In this document: positions 14,739 through 22,097 of the stretch, piece by piece
Layout of the letters: every line of letters starts with the position of its first letter
How positions within the stretch are numbered: the stretch's first letter is position 1
DNA from: Actinomycetota bacterium
Lineage (GTDB): Bacteria > Actinomycetota > Acidimicrobiia > Spongiisociales > ZC4RG35
Direction: 5' to 3'
Assembly: GCA_003388545.1 (NCBI GenBank)
Contig: QQVI01000063.1
Span: 1 to 34,919, forward strand
DNA: 34,919 nucleotides
Position numbers and translations under genes: made by a program
The notes under the pieces: generated by a model
Databases searched by the model: none
Told to the model about the DNA's origin: nothing
What the model saw: the letters and a program-made list of their open reading frames with translations, nothing else

Positions 14739-15734
14739 GTGGTTGCGAAGCCGGGGCCCGATCGTGAACGAGTGGGCCTGACCTCCAATCCGGCACTCGA
14801 TATCGCTCTTGCGTCACTTGTCGTGGCAGCGGGCTTCGTCGTGGCAGTACTCGCGTCGAATCGGGCGGTCACCAACGCGACCGAGCTCGCTGCCGGAACA
14901 CGGATCCCGAGGTTCGTGATCGGTTTCACCCTCTTGGCGTTGGGAACCGATTTGCCGGAGATAGCCAACTCGATCGTCGCGTCATTGACCGATCACGGTG
15001 ACTTGAACGTAGGCGATTCGATCGGGTCCGCTGCGACTCAGGTCACCTTGGTTCTCGGGCTGCTACCCATCATCGTGGGCACCGGTTTTGCAGTCTCGCG
15101 TGCCCGTCTCTCCCGCTTCGGGGCGACCACGATCGCGGCTCTGCTCTTCGGTCTCGCTTTGATGGCGGATGGTTTCCTCTCCCGGATCGATGCGGTTGTC
15201 CTGCTTGCGGCGTGGGCATTGGGCAGCTCCATCGTGTGGGGCCGTTCGCCCGAAGGCACCCAACTCGACCTTCCCCTCGAGGCGAGCAACAAGGCGCGAA
15301 AGGCGGTGGTCGTCCTGCTGGCGCTCGTCGTCGTGGCTGGAGCCGCGCTCGCAGCCGTCTGGGGCATGACGGTGCTTGCCGAAGCTCTTTCGATACCAGA
15401 GTTCATCATCGCCTTCTTCCTGGCTTCGATAGGCACCTCTCTGCCTGAGTTGTTCGTGACGATCGGGGCTGTGCGGAGCGGGCAGTCGGAGCTCGCCATC
15501 GGCGACATCGTGGGCAGCAGTTTTCTCGACTCCACGCTCTCACTTGCGGCCGGACCGCTCATTGCACCGGTCGCTGTGACGGCGAGCCTCGCAATGCGAG
15601 GTGCACTAGTGGCCGCCGGCGCCGTTCTCGTGGCCGTTGTCGTCCTCATGATCAGACAGCGTCATGACTGGAAGAGCGGTGCTCTTCTGGTGCTGACCTA
15701 CGGCGCCTTCTACCTCTGGGCGGGCATCATCTGA
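14739..15734 (+). CDS. CaCA family sodium/calcium antiporter
   Basis: 331 residues from GTG 14739; GTG 14772 (VGLTSNPALDIALAS) is an alternative that leaves room behind the hairpin. About ten membrane helices in two halves. Both alpha-repeats of the calcium:cation antiporter superfamily are intact: RFVIGFTLLALGTDLPEIAN with GDSIGSAATQVTLVLG, and EFIIAFFLASIGTSLPELFV with GDIVGSSFLDSTLSL. The acidic Glu in each G-T-x-L-P-E and the GDxxGS motif are the ion-binding signatures. It probably exports calcium against sodium or proton influx; the exact ions are not decided. The first repeat has Asp in place of Ser (GTDLPE). Separated from the LiaF-like gene by structured RNA. Confidence 0.88.
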   Translation: MVAKPGPDRERVGLTSNPALDIALASLVVAAGFVVAVLASNRAVTNATELAAGTRIPRFVIGFTLLALGTDLPEIANSIVASLTDHGDLNVGDSIGSAATQVTLVLGLLPIIVGTGFAVSRARLSRFGATTIAALLFGLALMADGFLSRIDAVVLLAAWALGSSIVWGRSPEGTQLDLPLEASNKARKAVVVLLALVVVAGAALAAVWGMTVLAEALSIPEFIIAFFLASIGTSLPELFVTIGAVRSGQSELAIGDIVGSSFLDSTLSLAAGPLIAPVAVTASLAMRGALVAAGAVLVAVVVLMIRQRHDWKSGALLVLTYGAFYLWAGII

Positions 15735-15843
15735 CGAGAGGGGTGACGATTCTCACCGCCTGTCGGGACTTGTTCCTCTACCAAGACCCTCGGCGCCATT
15801 CGATCATGAGGCAGATGAGATCGCGACGTTGGAGGAGACGGCC

Positions 15844-16140
15844 ATGATGAGAATGGACCATAGGTACGGCCGTGATGAGCGTCGAGAATCGTCGGATGAC
15901 GATTCTCCATCCTGGCCGATGACAGCCCTCCATGGCCTGGTAGGGGGGCTGGCCGGATCGGTCTTGGCCGCCGTGGTAGCCGTGAATGTGGTCATTTTCT
16001 CAGGAATCGACCAGGGCTACGAAGCGACCCTCGAAGAGCTGTTCGACCACAACTTCGTCGTGGGCGTCGTGGTAGCGGCGATTCTTGCGGCAGGACCCAT
16101 CGTCGGCGCGTGGTTGAACATCCGGCGCATACGCGACTGA
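15844..16140 (+). CDS. Small membrane protein, unknown function
   Basis: 98 residues, family not recognised. Start ATG 15844 has GGAGGAG six bases upstream; the in-frame TTG at 15829 is rejected. The first 30 residues are charged and disordered (MMRMDHRYGRDERRESSDDD), followed by a glycine-rich helix (LVGGLAGSVLAAVVAVNVVI), a polar acidic loop (GIDQGYEATLEELFDHNF) and a second helix (VVGVVVAAILAAGPIVGAWL) with a basic tail NIRRIRD. Cytoplasmic-in topology with both ends inside fits the positive charges. Convergent with the acidic repeat protein gene. Confidence 0.6.
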   Translation: MMRMDHRYGRDERRESSDDDSPSWPMTALHGLVGGLAGSVLAAVVAVNVVIFSGIDQGYEATLEELFDHNFVVGVVVAAILAAGPIVGAWLNIRRIRD

Positions 16141-16173
16141 TAGGTCACAGCCACAGTTCAGGACTCCTGAGGC

Positions 16174-16413
16174 TCAGCTCTCGTCTCTGTGCTCATCCTC
16201 GAAGTCGTCGTCTTCTTCAGGTGGCTCGCCTTCGCTGAACCGGGAGCGGGGGACGGTGGCGTCCGGGTCTTCGAACAGCTCGACACCTTGCGCCTCCTCG
16301 CGCTCTCGTTCGAGTGCTCGGGACCGCGCTGGGTCCTCCTGGAGCTCGGTTCCCTCGGCCTCTTCCCGTGCTCTCTCCAATGAAGGATCGTCTCTATTCG
16401 GGTCCATGCTCAC
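16174..16413 (-). CDS. Acidic 79-residue protein with internal repeat
   Basis: GTG start at 16413 with AAGGA six bases upstream; ATG 16407 is a possible alternative. The protein is strongly acidic and disordered. It contains a duplicated 17-residue unit: LERAREEAEGTELQEDP (12-28) and LEREREEAQGVELFEDP (34-50), 13 of 17 identical. The C-terminus is an acidic run (EGEPPEEDDDFEDEHRD). No known family was recognised. It follows the hemerythrin-like gene by 51 bases on the same strand, so the two may be cotranscribed. Confidence 0.5.
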   Translation of the reverse strand: MSMDPNRDDPSLERAREEAEGTELQEDPARSRALEREREEAQGVELFEDPDATVPRSRFSEGEPPEEDDDFEDEHRDES

Positions 16414-16464
16414 CTCGCATCCTTGTCGGCCAGTGAGGTCAGTTCACACCGGCATCGCCGGAAA

Positions 16465-16950
16465 TCAGTCACCTGATCCGATGTCCACGTTGTATGCGTC
16501 GAAAACCAGCTCGGAGCCCTGCTGCCGATGCAGCGTCAACCTCCCCAGGAGAGAGATCACCTTGCGTCGGATCACCTTTGCGTCGGGCGCAGGCTCCTGA
16601 TGCAGCCTTGCGAGCAGATTCTGGCATGACTCACGGAGCTCGTCGTGGTCCGATCGCATCGTGCCCACCTGATACTCCAGCCTCGGCGCCTTCTCCAGGA
16701 CATCCGCAAGGATCCCGCTCTCTGCTTCGACTTCGACGGCATGGGCGTCAACGGCGGCACTCAGGCCGAGGAGGGCGACCTCGACTCGGGCCACCCAGTC
16801 GGGAGAAGCGGTGGCCCGCGCTGCGGCAACCTCGAGGTCGGCCATGGCCTCACGAAGCTCGATTCGCCGGGCGCGCGCCCCTATGAGACTTGGCTCGTTG
16901 GGGACTGCCGGCTCGACGGTCGTGGCAGCCGTTCGTTGCTCTGTGCTCAT
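16465..16950 (-). CDS. Hemerythrin-like helical protein
   Basis: 161 residues. The second half reads as a four-helix bundle with His and acidic residues at helix ends: LSAAVDAHAVEVEAESGILA, RLEYQVGTMRSDHDELRESC, then LTLHRQQGSELVFDAYNVDI. The SDHDEL segment and H-R-Q-x-x-x-x-L-V-x-x-A-Y-x-x-D-I-G tail match actinobacterial hemerythrin (HHE) domain proteins, which bind a di-iron or similar metal centre; the first 40 residues are a variable extension. The usual first H-x-x-x-E or H-x-H motif is less clear, so metal binding is an inference. Confidence 0.6.
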   Translation of the reverse strand: MSTEQRTAATTVEPAVPNEPSLIGARARRIELREAMADLEVAAARATASPDWVARVEVALLGLSAAVDAHAVEVEAESGILADVLEKAPRLEYQVGTMRSDHDELRESCQNLLARLHQEPAPDAKVIRRKVISLLGRLTLHRQQGSELVFDAYNVDIGSGD

Positions 16951-17019
16951 GGTTCAACTGTGCCCGAGACGAGTCGCTGGTGTCTAGGGTCTTTGTGCCC
17001 AACCGATTCGGGTGCCGGC

Positions 17020-17991
17020 CTAGCGGGCCTCTGCACCAGCCGGGCCGCCTCTGTAGCGCTCTAGGAGCTTTTCGCCGAGGGTCATGAGCTCTTCGCGCAG
17101 GGCCTCCGGGCTTTGCACATCGAACTCGAAGGGGAGATTCAGCAGGTAGCGTGCCAGCCAGCCGAGGTCGTCGGCCCCGATCGTCAAGCGTGAGTGGTTG
17201 CCTTCGGCCTCAACCAATCCAATGGTGGCCGGCACATACTTGCTCGCAACCTCAGCCGTCACACCCAGCCGTACTTCGGCCCGGTGACTCCATGCGTCGA
17301 TGGCGATTCCCTTCTGAACGAGTGCAACAGGATCGGGTGCCTTTCGGTTGGCGATCTTGAACCCGGTTGCCCGGGGCTCAGTGACCCGGTCCAATCGGAA
17401 GGTTCGCCAGTCGTCGCGGTCGAGGTCGAAGCCCACCAGATACCACCTGCGGCCGGTGTGAACGAGGCGATGAGGCTCCATGTGGCGCTCTGAGCGGCGA
17501 CCTTCACCGTCTGTGTATGCAACGCGGAGCCGTTGTCGGGAGTGGATTGCTCCCGCGGTCGAAGCTAGGGCCCCGTGGTCGACACGGTTGGCTGGTAGCG
17601 GGAGAGTGGAGACCGTCGACTCAGAGATGTCCTCCAGGCGGCGGCGCAACCGAGGCGGCAGCACCTGCTCCAACTTCGACAGCGCTGAGAGCGACGCATC
17701 CTCCAGCCCACCCACCGCGGTGCTGGTTGCGACACGGAGCCCGAGGGCCACGGCCAGTGCCTCATCATCGTCGAGGAGGAGGGGTGGGAGCTTTCCTCCT
17801 GCTCCCAGCCGGTACCCACCGCCGGGTCCGGCGACGGCCTCGACCGGATACCCGAGATTGCGCAGTCGGGTCACGTCCCGCCGGACGGTCCGGGGGGTCA
17901 CGTCGAGTCTTCGGGCCAGCTCCTGAGAGGTCCAGTCGATCCGTCCTTCGAGGAGCCCAAGGAGCTTCAACAGTCGTTCAGCGCTGTCCAT
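17020..17991 (-). CDS. WYL-domain transcriptional regulator (YafY type)
   Basis: 323 residues. Residues 1-60 are a DeoR-like winged helix: MDSAERLLKLLGLLEGRIDW, TSQELARRLDVTPRTVRRDV, TRLRNLGYPVEAVAGPGGGYRL. The central part (EALAVALGLRVATSTAVGG) and the WYL domain at about 145-225 follow, with the literal RRWYLVGFDLDRDDWRTFRL, then a winged C-terminal extension (LTIGADDLGWLARYLLNLPF). WYL proteins bind small ligands or nucleic acid and regulate neighbouring genes. AAGGA lies nine bases before the ATG. It is divergent from a small protein/acetyltransferase pair across a perfect dyad, so auto- and cross-repression is likely. Confidence 0.92.
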   Translation of the reverse strand: MDSAERLLKLLGLLEGRIDWTSQELARRLDVTPRTVRRDVTRLRNLGYPVEAVAGPGGGYRLGAGGKLPPLLLDDDEALAVALGLRVATSTAVGGLEDASLSALSKLEQVLPPRLRRRLEDISESTVSTLPLPANRVDHGALASTAGAIHSRQRLRVAYTDGEGRRSERHMEPHRLVHTGRRWYLVGFDLDRDDWRTFRLDRVTEPRATGFKIANRKAPDPVALVQKGIAIDAWSHRAEVRLGVTAEVASKYVPATIGLVEAEGNHSRLTIGADDLGWLARYLLNLPFEFDVQSPEALREELMTLGEKLLERYRGGPAGAEAR

Positions 17992-18009
17992 TCAACAGGA
18001 TCCTTCTCG

Positions 18010-18015
18010 ATTATG
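18010..18015 (-). promoter_or_regulatory. -10 element of the WYL regulator gene
   Basis: CATAAT on the minus strand, 18 bases before the gene start, overlapping the left arm of the dyad. A repressor on the dyad would block it. The -35 is poor. Confidence 0.45.
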
Positions 18016-18035
18016 CGGACTGTATCCGTCCGCAT
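18013..18035. promoter_or_regulatory. Operator dyad between WYL gene and divergent pair
   Basis: ATGCGGAC and GTCCGCAT form perfect 8-bp arms around the 7-base spacer TGTATCC. The dyad lies in the 86-base divergent intergenic region and overlaps the -10 of the WYL gene. Regulators of this type usually act on their own divergent promoter, so this is the likely binding site. Confidence 0.7.
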
Positions 18036-18077
18036 TTATTTGTAGCGTCAGAGGACGTAGAAAGAGGAAAAAAAGAC

Positions 18078-18260
18078 ATGTTCCACATGCAGAGTTACGA
18101 ATACGTCCGCAAGGTCAACCAGGACCGCCTCGAGCGGTCCCTGCGACGTTTCGCGATCCGCCACACCACCGACGAGCCGTCGGTTTCATCTCAGCCTGAG
18201 GCCGTGGTCGTCGAGGTCGTTTTCCCGTCCGGATGCCCCTACGACGAGTTGACTGCATGA
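18078..18260 (+). CDS. Small protein divergent from WYL regulator
   Basis: 60 residues; begins MFHMQSYEYVRKVNQDRLER and is basic in the first half, acidic and valine-rich near the end (AVVVEVVFPSGCPYDELTA). No family was recognised. GAGGAAA lies upstream at a loose spacing of about 11 bases; the ATG at 18087 is an alternative start. The stop overlaps the acetyltransferase start as ATGA (18257-18260). The frame upstream of 18078 runs antisense to the WYL gene and is not part of it. It is probably the first gene of a WYL-controlled operon. Confidence 0.5.
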   Translation: MFHMQSYEYVRKVNQDRLERSLRRFAIRHTTDEPSVSSQPEAVVVEVVFPSGCPYDELTA

Positions 18261-18844
18261 CGATGGAGTGGTCCCACATCGCGGAGACGGAGGCAGGCCC
18301 AATGGTGTCCCGTCCTCTTGTCCCCGAACGGTTCGGCGACATGGAGGCCGTCTTTGGGGAGAGAGGCGTGGCGCGACGCTGCTTCTGCATGCATTGGAGG
18401 AGGCCCGACGGCGGCTATCCCGATGAGAGAGACAATCGAGATCGGTATTTCGATGTCGTCGCCGACGGTCCACCCCCCGGGCTCCTCGGTTATGTCGACG
18501 ATGAGCCGCTGGGATGGGTCCAGGTCGGCCCACGCGCTGTCTTTCCCACTCTCGACCGATCAAGGCTTCTCAAGCGGGTCGATGATGAGGAAGTGTGGTC
18601 GATCAACTGCTTTGTAGTGAAGGCAGGGAACCGGCGGAAAGGGATCGGAGCAGGCCTGCTCGACGCCGCCATCGCGTATGCCAGGGCCTCCGGGGCAATG
18701 ACCTTGGAGGCCTACCCGGTCGATGGGTACCGCTCGTCGGCCGTAGACCTGTTCACGGGAACCATGAGGATGTTCGAGGATCAGGGCTTCGTCGAAGTCC
18801 TTAGGCGCAACGACAGCCGCCCGATCGTGCGGCTCACGTTTTGA
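18257..18844 (+). CDS. GNAT family N-acetyltransferase
   Basis: 195 residues. The N-terminal half has the VARRCFCMHWRRPDGGYPDE segment found in a subgroup of GNAT proteins with a C-x-C-M-x-W motif. The acetyl-CoA site is in INCFVVKAGNRRKGIGAGLL with RRKGIG as phosphate loop, followed by ASGAMTLEAYPVDGYRSSAV and the C-terminal TMRMFEDQGFVEVLRRND. Substrate unknown. Its start at 18257 overlaps the small upstream gene by four bases, which fixes it. It sits on the far side of the WYL operator, so it may be the main target of that regulator. Confidence 0.85.
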   Translation: MTMEWSHIAETEAGPMVSRPLVPERFGDMEAVFGERGVARRCFCMHWRRPDGGYPDERDNRDRYFDVVADGPPPGLLGYVDDEPLGWVQVGPRAVFPTLDRSRLLKRVDDEEVWSINCFVVKAGNRRKGIGAGLLDAAIAYARASGAMTLEAYPVDGYRSSAVDLFTGTMRMFEDQGFVEVLRRNDSRPIVRLTF

Positions 18845-18865
18845 TGAAAGCTTCGGCGCCCTCGG

Positions 18866-19513
18866 TCAGCCGGTCTTGGGTCCGACGAAGACCGGGACTT
18901 CGCTCCCACCGACAAGCCTGCTGGTCACACTGCCGAACAGCGCTTCGGTGGCGCCACGTCCTTTGGCACCAACGACGATGAGCTCCATCCCGGCGGCGCG
19001 GGCATGGTCAATGAGCGCCACATCCGCTCTCCCATATAACAGCCTCGCGTCAACCGGCTCGAAGTCCAGATTGGCTGCGATCTTCTCGAGCATGTCTAGC
19101 GCTTCGGATCGCTCCACTTCGGCTTCCGGCGGATGCTCGAGGTCGTAGTCGAGGACTGTGGCCAGGGTTATGCCCGATAGCTGCCACCCAAAGAGGTCGA
19201 GGGCCCTGCTCAATGCCGCCTGAGACTCATCAGATCCATCGATGCCGACCAGCAGGTCGAAGCCGGTGCGGGGCGGCATCGAGGTAGGAGAGCTCTGCTT
19301 CCTCTCCTCGCTGTGGAAACGCACGCGTTCTATCGCCAAAGGAATGGAGAATGGCCCGAGGACGACGCCGAGGAGCATCCAAAGGCCCAGGTTGTGGCCT
19401 CGCCGACGCATGACGAAAGCCACTATCAGGCCAATCAATGCCCACAATGCAGCGAGATACAGCAGGTATCTAGTTGGCACGGTGAAGTCGCCTCCAGGCT
19501 CGTTCTCTCCCAT
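18866..19513 (-). CDS. Membrane-anchored universal stress protein
   Basis: 215 residues. The N-terminus has two helices (about 14-33 and 43-57: YLLYLAALWALIGLIVAFVM, LGLWMLLGVVLGPFSIPLAI) followed by a basic linker. Residues about 84-213 are a UspA domain: FDLLVGIDGSDESQAALSRA, then the ATP-binding GAKGRGATEALFGSVTSRLV and VPVFVGPKTG. The G-x-K-G-x-G-x(9)-G-S pattern predicts nucleotide binding. Most Usp proteins are soluble, so a two-helix anchor is less common. No good ribosome site precedes the ATG. Confidence 0.85.
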   Translation of the reverse strand: MGENEPGGDFTVPTRYLLYLAALWALIGLIVAFVMRRRGHNLGLWMLLGVVLGPFSIPLAIERVRFHSEERKQSSPTSMPPRTGFDLLVGIDGSDESQAALSRALDLFGWQLSGITLATVLDYDLEHPPEAEVERSEALDMLEKIAANLDFEPVDARLLYGRADVALIDHARAAGMELIVVGAKGRGATEALFGSVTSRLVGGSEVPVFVGPKTG

Positions 19514-19526
19514 CTAACACCAGGGG

Positions 19527-19608
19527 GTAACCATGGGCCAGTGACTAACGACCCATCCGGACACAACCATTGTCTCTAGCCACCCGAACCTGTCGCCTCG
19601 ATGGTTAC
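19527..19608. repeat. Spaced 8-bp inverted repeat in the leader of dps
   Basis: GTAACCAT (19527-19534) and ATGGTTAC (19601-19608) are perfect complements 66 bases apart, the second ending just before the dps ribosome site. It might form a long-range stem in the message. Chance is possible. Confidence 0.25.
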
Positions 19609-19625
19609 GGAGAAAGGAGAACACA

Positions 19626-20093
19626 ATGAAACTCGACACTGGTCTTTCCGAGGAAGCGCGTGAGGAGGTCGCCGAGGGCCTGGAAAGGCTCCTGGCAGAC
19701 ACGTACACGCTCTATGTCAAGACCCATGGCTATCACTGGAATGTGACCGGCCCGATGTTTCGATCGCTCCATCTCATGTTCGAGGAGGAGTACATGGAAC
19801 TACGTGACGCCGTCGACGTGATTGCCGAGCGAATCAGGTCTCTCGGGCACATCGCTCCTGGTAGCTACAAGGAGTTCGCCAGTCTTGCCTCTGTGGACGA
19901 CGAGGAAGGCGCCCCTGAGGCGATCGAGATGGTAAAGGGGCTGGTTCGGGGCAACGAGGCGGTGGTGCGAACGGCACGGGGCGTTGTTGTCTCAGCCGAG
20001 AAACACGGGGATGTCGCCACCGCCGATCTCGCTACTCAACGGATCGACGTCCACGAGAAGGTGGCCTGGATGCTTCGCTCGATGGCCTCCTGA
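19626..20093 (+). CDS. dps: Dps-like ferritin
   Basis: 155 residues. DNA-binding protein from starved cells: a dodecameric mini-ferritin that oxidises iron with peroxide and shields DNA. The ferroxidase signature is intact: LYVKTHGYHWNVTGPMF, then LHLMFEEEYMELRDAVDVIA with His and Glu ligands, and DVIAERIRSLG. No long basic N-terminal tail is present, so DNA binding is uncertain. AAAGGAG lies close before the ATG and fixes the start. It is convergent with the arsenate reductase gene; only two bases separate the stops, leaving no room for separate terminators. Confidence 0.92.
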   Translation: MKLDTGLSEEAREEVAEGLERLLADTYTLYVKTHGYHWNVTGPMFRSLHLMFEEEYMELRDAVDVIAERIRSLGHIAPGSYKEFASLASVDDEEGAPEAIEMVKGLVRGNEAVVRTARGVVVSAEKHGDVATADLATQRIDVHEKVAWMLRSMAS

Positions 20094-20095
20094 GC

Positions 20096-20737
20096 TCAGG
20101 CTCGTGCAGACGTCTTGATGTCGGCAAGTAGGCCTCGCACTCGCTCTTCTATCTCGTCCCTGATCGGTCGCACCTGATCGAGGTCCTTGCCCGAGGGGTC
20201 CTCGAGCTCCCAGTCGACGTATCTGTTCCCCGGGAACACGGGGCAGGCATCGCCACATCCCATCGTCACGACTACATCCGCGGCGCGGACAATCTCATCA
20301 GACCAAGGCTGCGGAATCTCGGACGTGATATCGATCCCCTTCTCGGCCATAGCCGCGACCGCTACTGCGTTGACCGTCTCAGCAGGCTCCGATCCGCCTG
20401 AGAAGACATCTATCTCCCCACCGGCGAGATGACGCATCCACCCGGCGGCCATTTGCGATCGACCTGCATTGTGAACGCATAGAAACAAAACGCTTGGATT
20501 CATAGTCGAAGTGTCGGCTTCGAGACGCACCAGTGCGCGTAGGCGATCTCTGGCAAAGCGCTCGGCAAGTAGAGGGACCCATTGAGACGTCTTGGACCGC
20601 TCGAGGAGCACACCCAGCGAATCGTTCATGAACCGCTCGATGGTCTCGGCGTTGAGCTGCCCATCGAATTGTCGCTGGAGGCGCTCGGCTGCCTGACGAA
20701 TCTGCAGCATCTCGGCGGTGGAGAGTGATACGGGCAT
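20096..20737 (-). CDS. arsC: Arsenate reductase with N-terminal three-helix domain
   Basis: 213 residues. Residues 1-75 form a helical domain like the dimerisation domain of actinobacterial arsenate reductases (LSTAEMLQIRQAAERLQRQF, NDSLGVLLERSKTSQWVPLL, AERFARDRLRALVRLEA). The rest is a low-molecular-weight phosphatase fold: LFLCVHNAGRSQMAAGWMR (Cys87, Arg93), VFSGGSEPAETVNAVAVAAM, VVVTMGCGDACPVFPGNRYV (Cys161, Cys165) and DWELEDPSG with the catalytic Asp. It reduces arsenate to arsenite; the organism class suggests mycothiol or thioredoxin as donor, by inference. Third gene of the ars operon, three bases after the aquaporin stop. Confidence 0.9.
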   Translation of the reverse strand: MPVSLSTAEMLQIRQAAERLQRQFDGQLNAETIERFMNDSLGVLLERSKTSQWVPLLAERFARDRLRALVRLEADTSTMNPSVLFLCVHNAGRSQMAAGWMRHLAGGEIDVFSGGSEPAETVNAVAVAAMAEKGIDITSEIPQPWSDEIVRAADVVVTMGCGDACPVFPGNRYVDWELEDPSGKDLDQVRPIRDEIEERVRGLLADIKTSARA

Positions 20738-20740
20738 TGT

Positions 20741-21424
20741 CTATGACCCCCTGAGGTCGGTTGTGTTGAGGTTTGCTGGATCAGGGAAGAAGAATCGGGT
20801 CGCATATGCAGCCAGGAACCCCGCTAGGACCTGAGCCACCAGAAACGCCGGGACCGACGCCGGGTCGATGCCCGCGTAGGTATCTGTGAACACTCTCGAG
20901 AGCGTCACCGCAGGATTGGCGAATCCTGTCGACGAGGTGGCAAACACGATGGCTGCGACCCAGGCACCGACAGCAGCCGGAATGGTTGATTCTTTCCCCA
21001 GCCTGACCAGGGCAAGGATCACGAAGACCAGGACAAAAGTGCCGATGGCTTCGGCAAACACCAGCCCGACTCCAGTACGAGCCGTTGTCGACACCTCGAG
21101 AGGCGCCTGTTGAAAGGAGATGTTGGCCGCCGCCACGCCAGCCAACGCTCCGACAACTTGTGCGATCGCGTAACCAACGGCCTCCCGGCCTGTCAGGGTC
21201 CCGGTGCGCCAGAAGCCGAGGGTCACCGCGGGGTTGAAGTGGGAGCCGGACACGGTTTGGAAGAGGAGGATGAGAACTCCCAGGGCCAGGCCGACTGTCA
21301 GAGCGTGCGCAATCAGCTGTCCGGCTTGGTCCCGGCCAAGTGTCTCTGCAGCGATACCGCTCCCCACGATCACGTACAGCAGAAGACTCGTGCCGAGCCC
21401 CTCGGCGCTGGCTCGCCGGCTCAT
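20741..21424 (-). CDS. Aquaporin-family channel in arsenic operon (AqpS-like)
   Basis: 227 residues from ATG 21424, which overlaps the arsR-arsC stop as ATGA (21421-21424); a longer frame runs into that gene and is rejected. Six helices and two half-helices of the MIP family, with motifs SGSHFNPAVTLGFW and TGFANPAVTLSRVF (both NPA). Other segments: LLYVIVGSGIAAETLG, AYAIAQVVGALAGVAAANIS. In Sinorhizobium an aquaglyceroporin, AqpS, takes the place of the ArsB pump, letting arsenite made by ArsC leave down its gradient; the same arrangement is inferred here because no ArsB or Acr3 is present. Confidence 0.85.
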   Translation of the reverse strand: MSRRASAEGLGTSLLLYVIVGSGIAAETLGRDQAGQLIAHALTVGLALGVLILLFQTVSGSHFNPAVTLGFWRTGTLTGREAVGYAIAQVVGALAGVAAANISFQQAPLEVSTTARTGVGLVFAEAIGTFVLVFVILALVRLGKESTIPAAVGAWVAAIVFATSSTGFANPAVTLSRVFTDTYAGIDPASVPAFLVAQVLAGFLAAYATRFFFPDPANLNTTDLRGS

Positions 21425-22089
21425 TCCGGGCCCGCCAATGTGGCGGTGGTCAGTTTGCCGACGCGTTCGGCAATCTCGTCGAATGCCGAGCGAAATGCGC
21501 GATCGGTCCCGTCGGCGACCGGGTCCGGCACCGACCAGTGGAGGTCTATCTTCGCTTTGGGGAGACCGGACTCGCGCGCCCGGTCGCAAACGCTGATCAA
21601 CAGGTCGGGCTCAGCCGGGATGCGCTCATAGCCACCGGGAGTGGCACGCGACAGATCGATGCCCCGCTCGAGGGCCACACGAACTGCCTTTGGATGAACC
21701 GTGGCGGACGGCCGGCTCCCTGCGCTCGTCGCCCGCCGCCCCGTCTCTCGGGTCCAATATGCGGCGGCGAATTGAGACCGGGCCGAGTTGTGCGTGCAGA
21801 CGAATGCGATCTCTTCGAATGGTCTGAGGCCCGGGCCGACCTCCACCGGCTGCCGGCCCGGCGTCAAGGAGACATATCTTCTCCGGCGATCACCTTCCGA
21901 GACCCGACGCTCTATCAGGCCGGCGCCCTCCAGAATGTCGAGATGGTGCGCCAGGAGGTTCCCTTCCATTCCTGAGATCCGCGCTAGCTCCGCCACCGTG
22001 CGATCGCTGAGTGTCAATTCATCGACGATGAGAAGACGTCTCTCATCTCCAAGCGCGGCGTGGGTCCTGGCACGATCGGAGAGGGTCAT
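21421..22089 (-). CDS. ArsR-ArsC fusion: regulator joined to arsenate reductase
   Basis: 222 residues. Residues 1-75 are an ArsR-type winged helix (AALGDERRLLIVDELTLSDR, TVAELARISGMEGNLLAHHL, EGAGLIERRVSEGDRRRRYV), but no Cys pair of the usual ELCVCDL kind is present, so metal sensing may differ. Residues about 93-222 are a low-molecular-weight phosphatase fold: EIAFVCTHNSARSQFAAAYW (Cys98, Arg104), AGSRPSATVHPKAVRVALER, LLISVCDRARESGLP and DLHWSVPDP with the catalytic Asp. Such fusions are known in actinobacteria. There is no Shine-Dalgarno; a promoter at 22098-22126 predicts a leaderless message. Confidence 0.9.
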   Translation of the reverse strand: MTLSDRARTHAALGDERRLLIVDELTLSDRTVAELARISGMEGNLLAHHLDILEGAGLIERRVSEGDRRRRYVSLTPGRQPVEVGPGLRPFEEIAFVCTHNSARSQFAAAYWTRETGRRATSAGSRPSATVHPKAVRVALERGIDLSRATPGGYERIPAEPDLLISVCDRARESGLPKAKIDLHWSVPDPVADGTDRAFRSAFDEIAERVGKLTTATLAGPE

Positions 22090-22097
22090 TAATTCAA

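Noticed and set aside
15806-15847. Thirteen-codon Arg-rich leader frame before the small membrane protein
   Set aside because: The gene has its own strong GGAGGAG site, so a leader is not needed and the frame is probably chance.
17517-18077. Long plus-strand frame leading into the small protein at 18078
   Set aside because: The first 187 codons are antisense to the WYL regulator; only the part after ATG 18078 has its own context.
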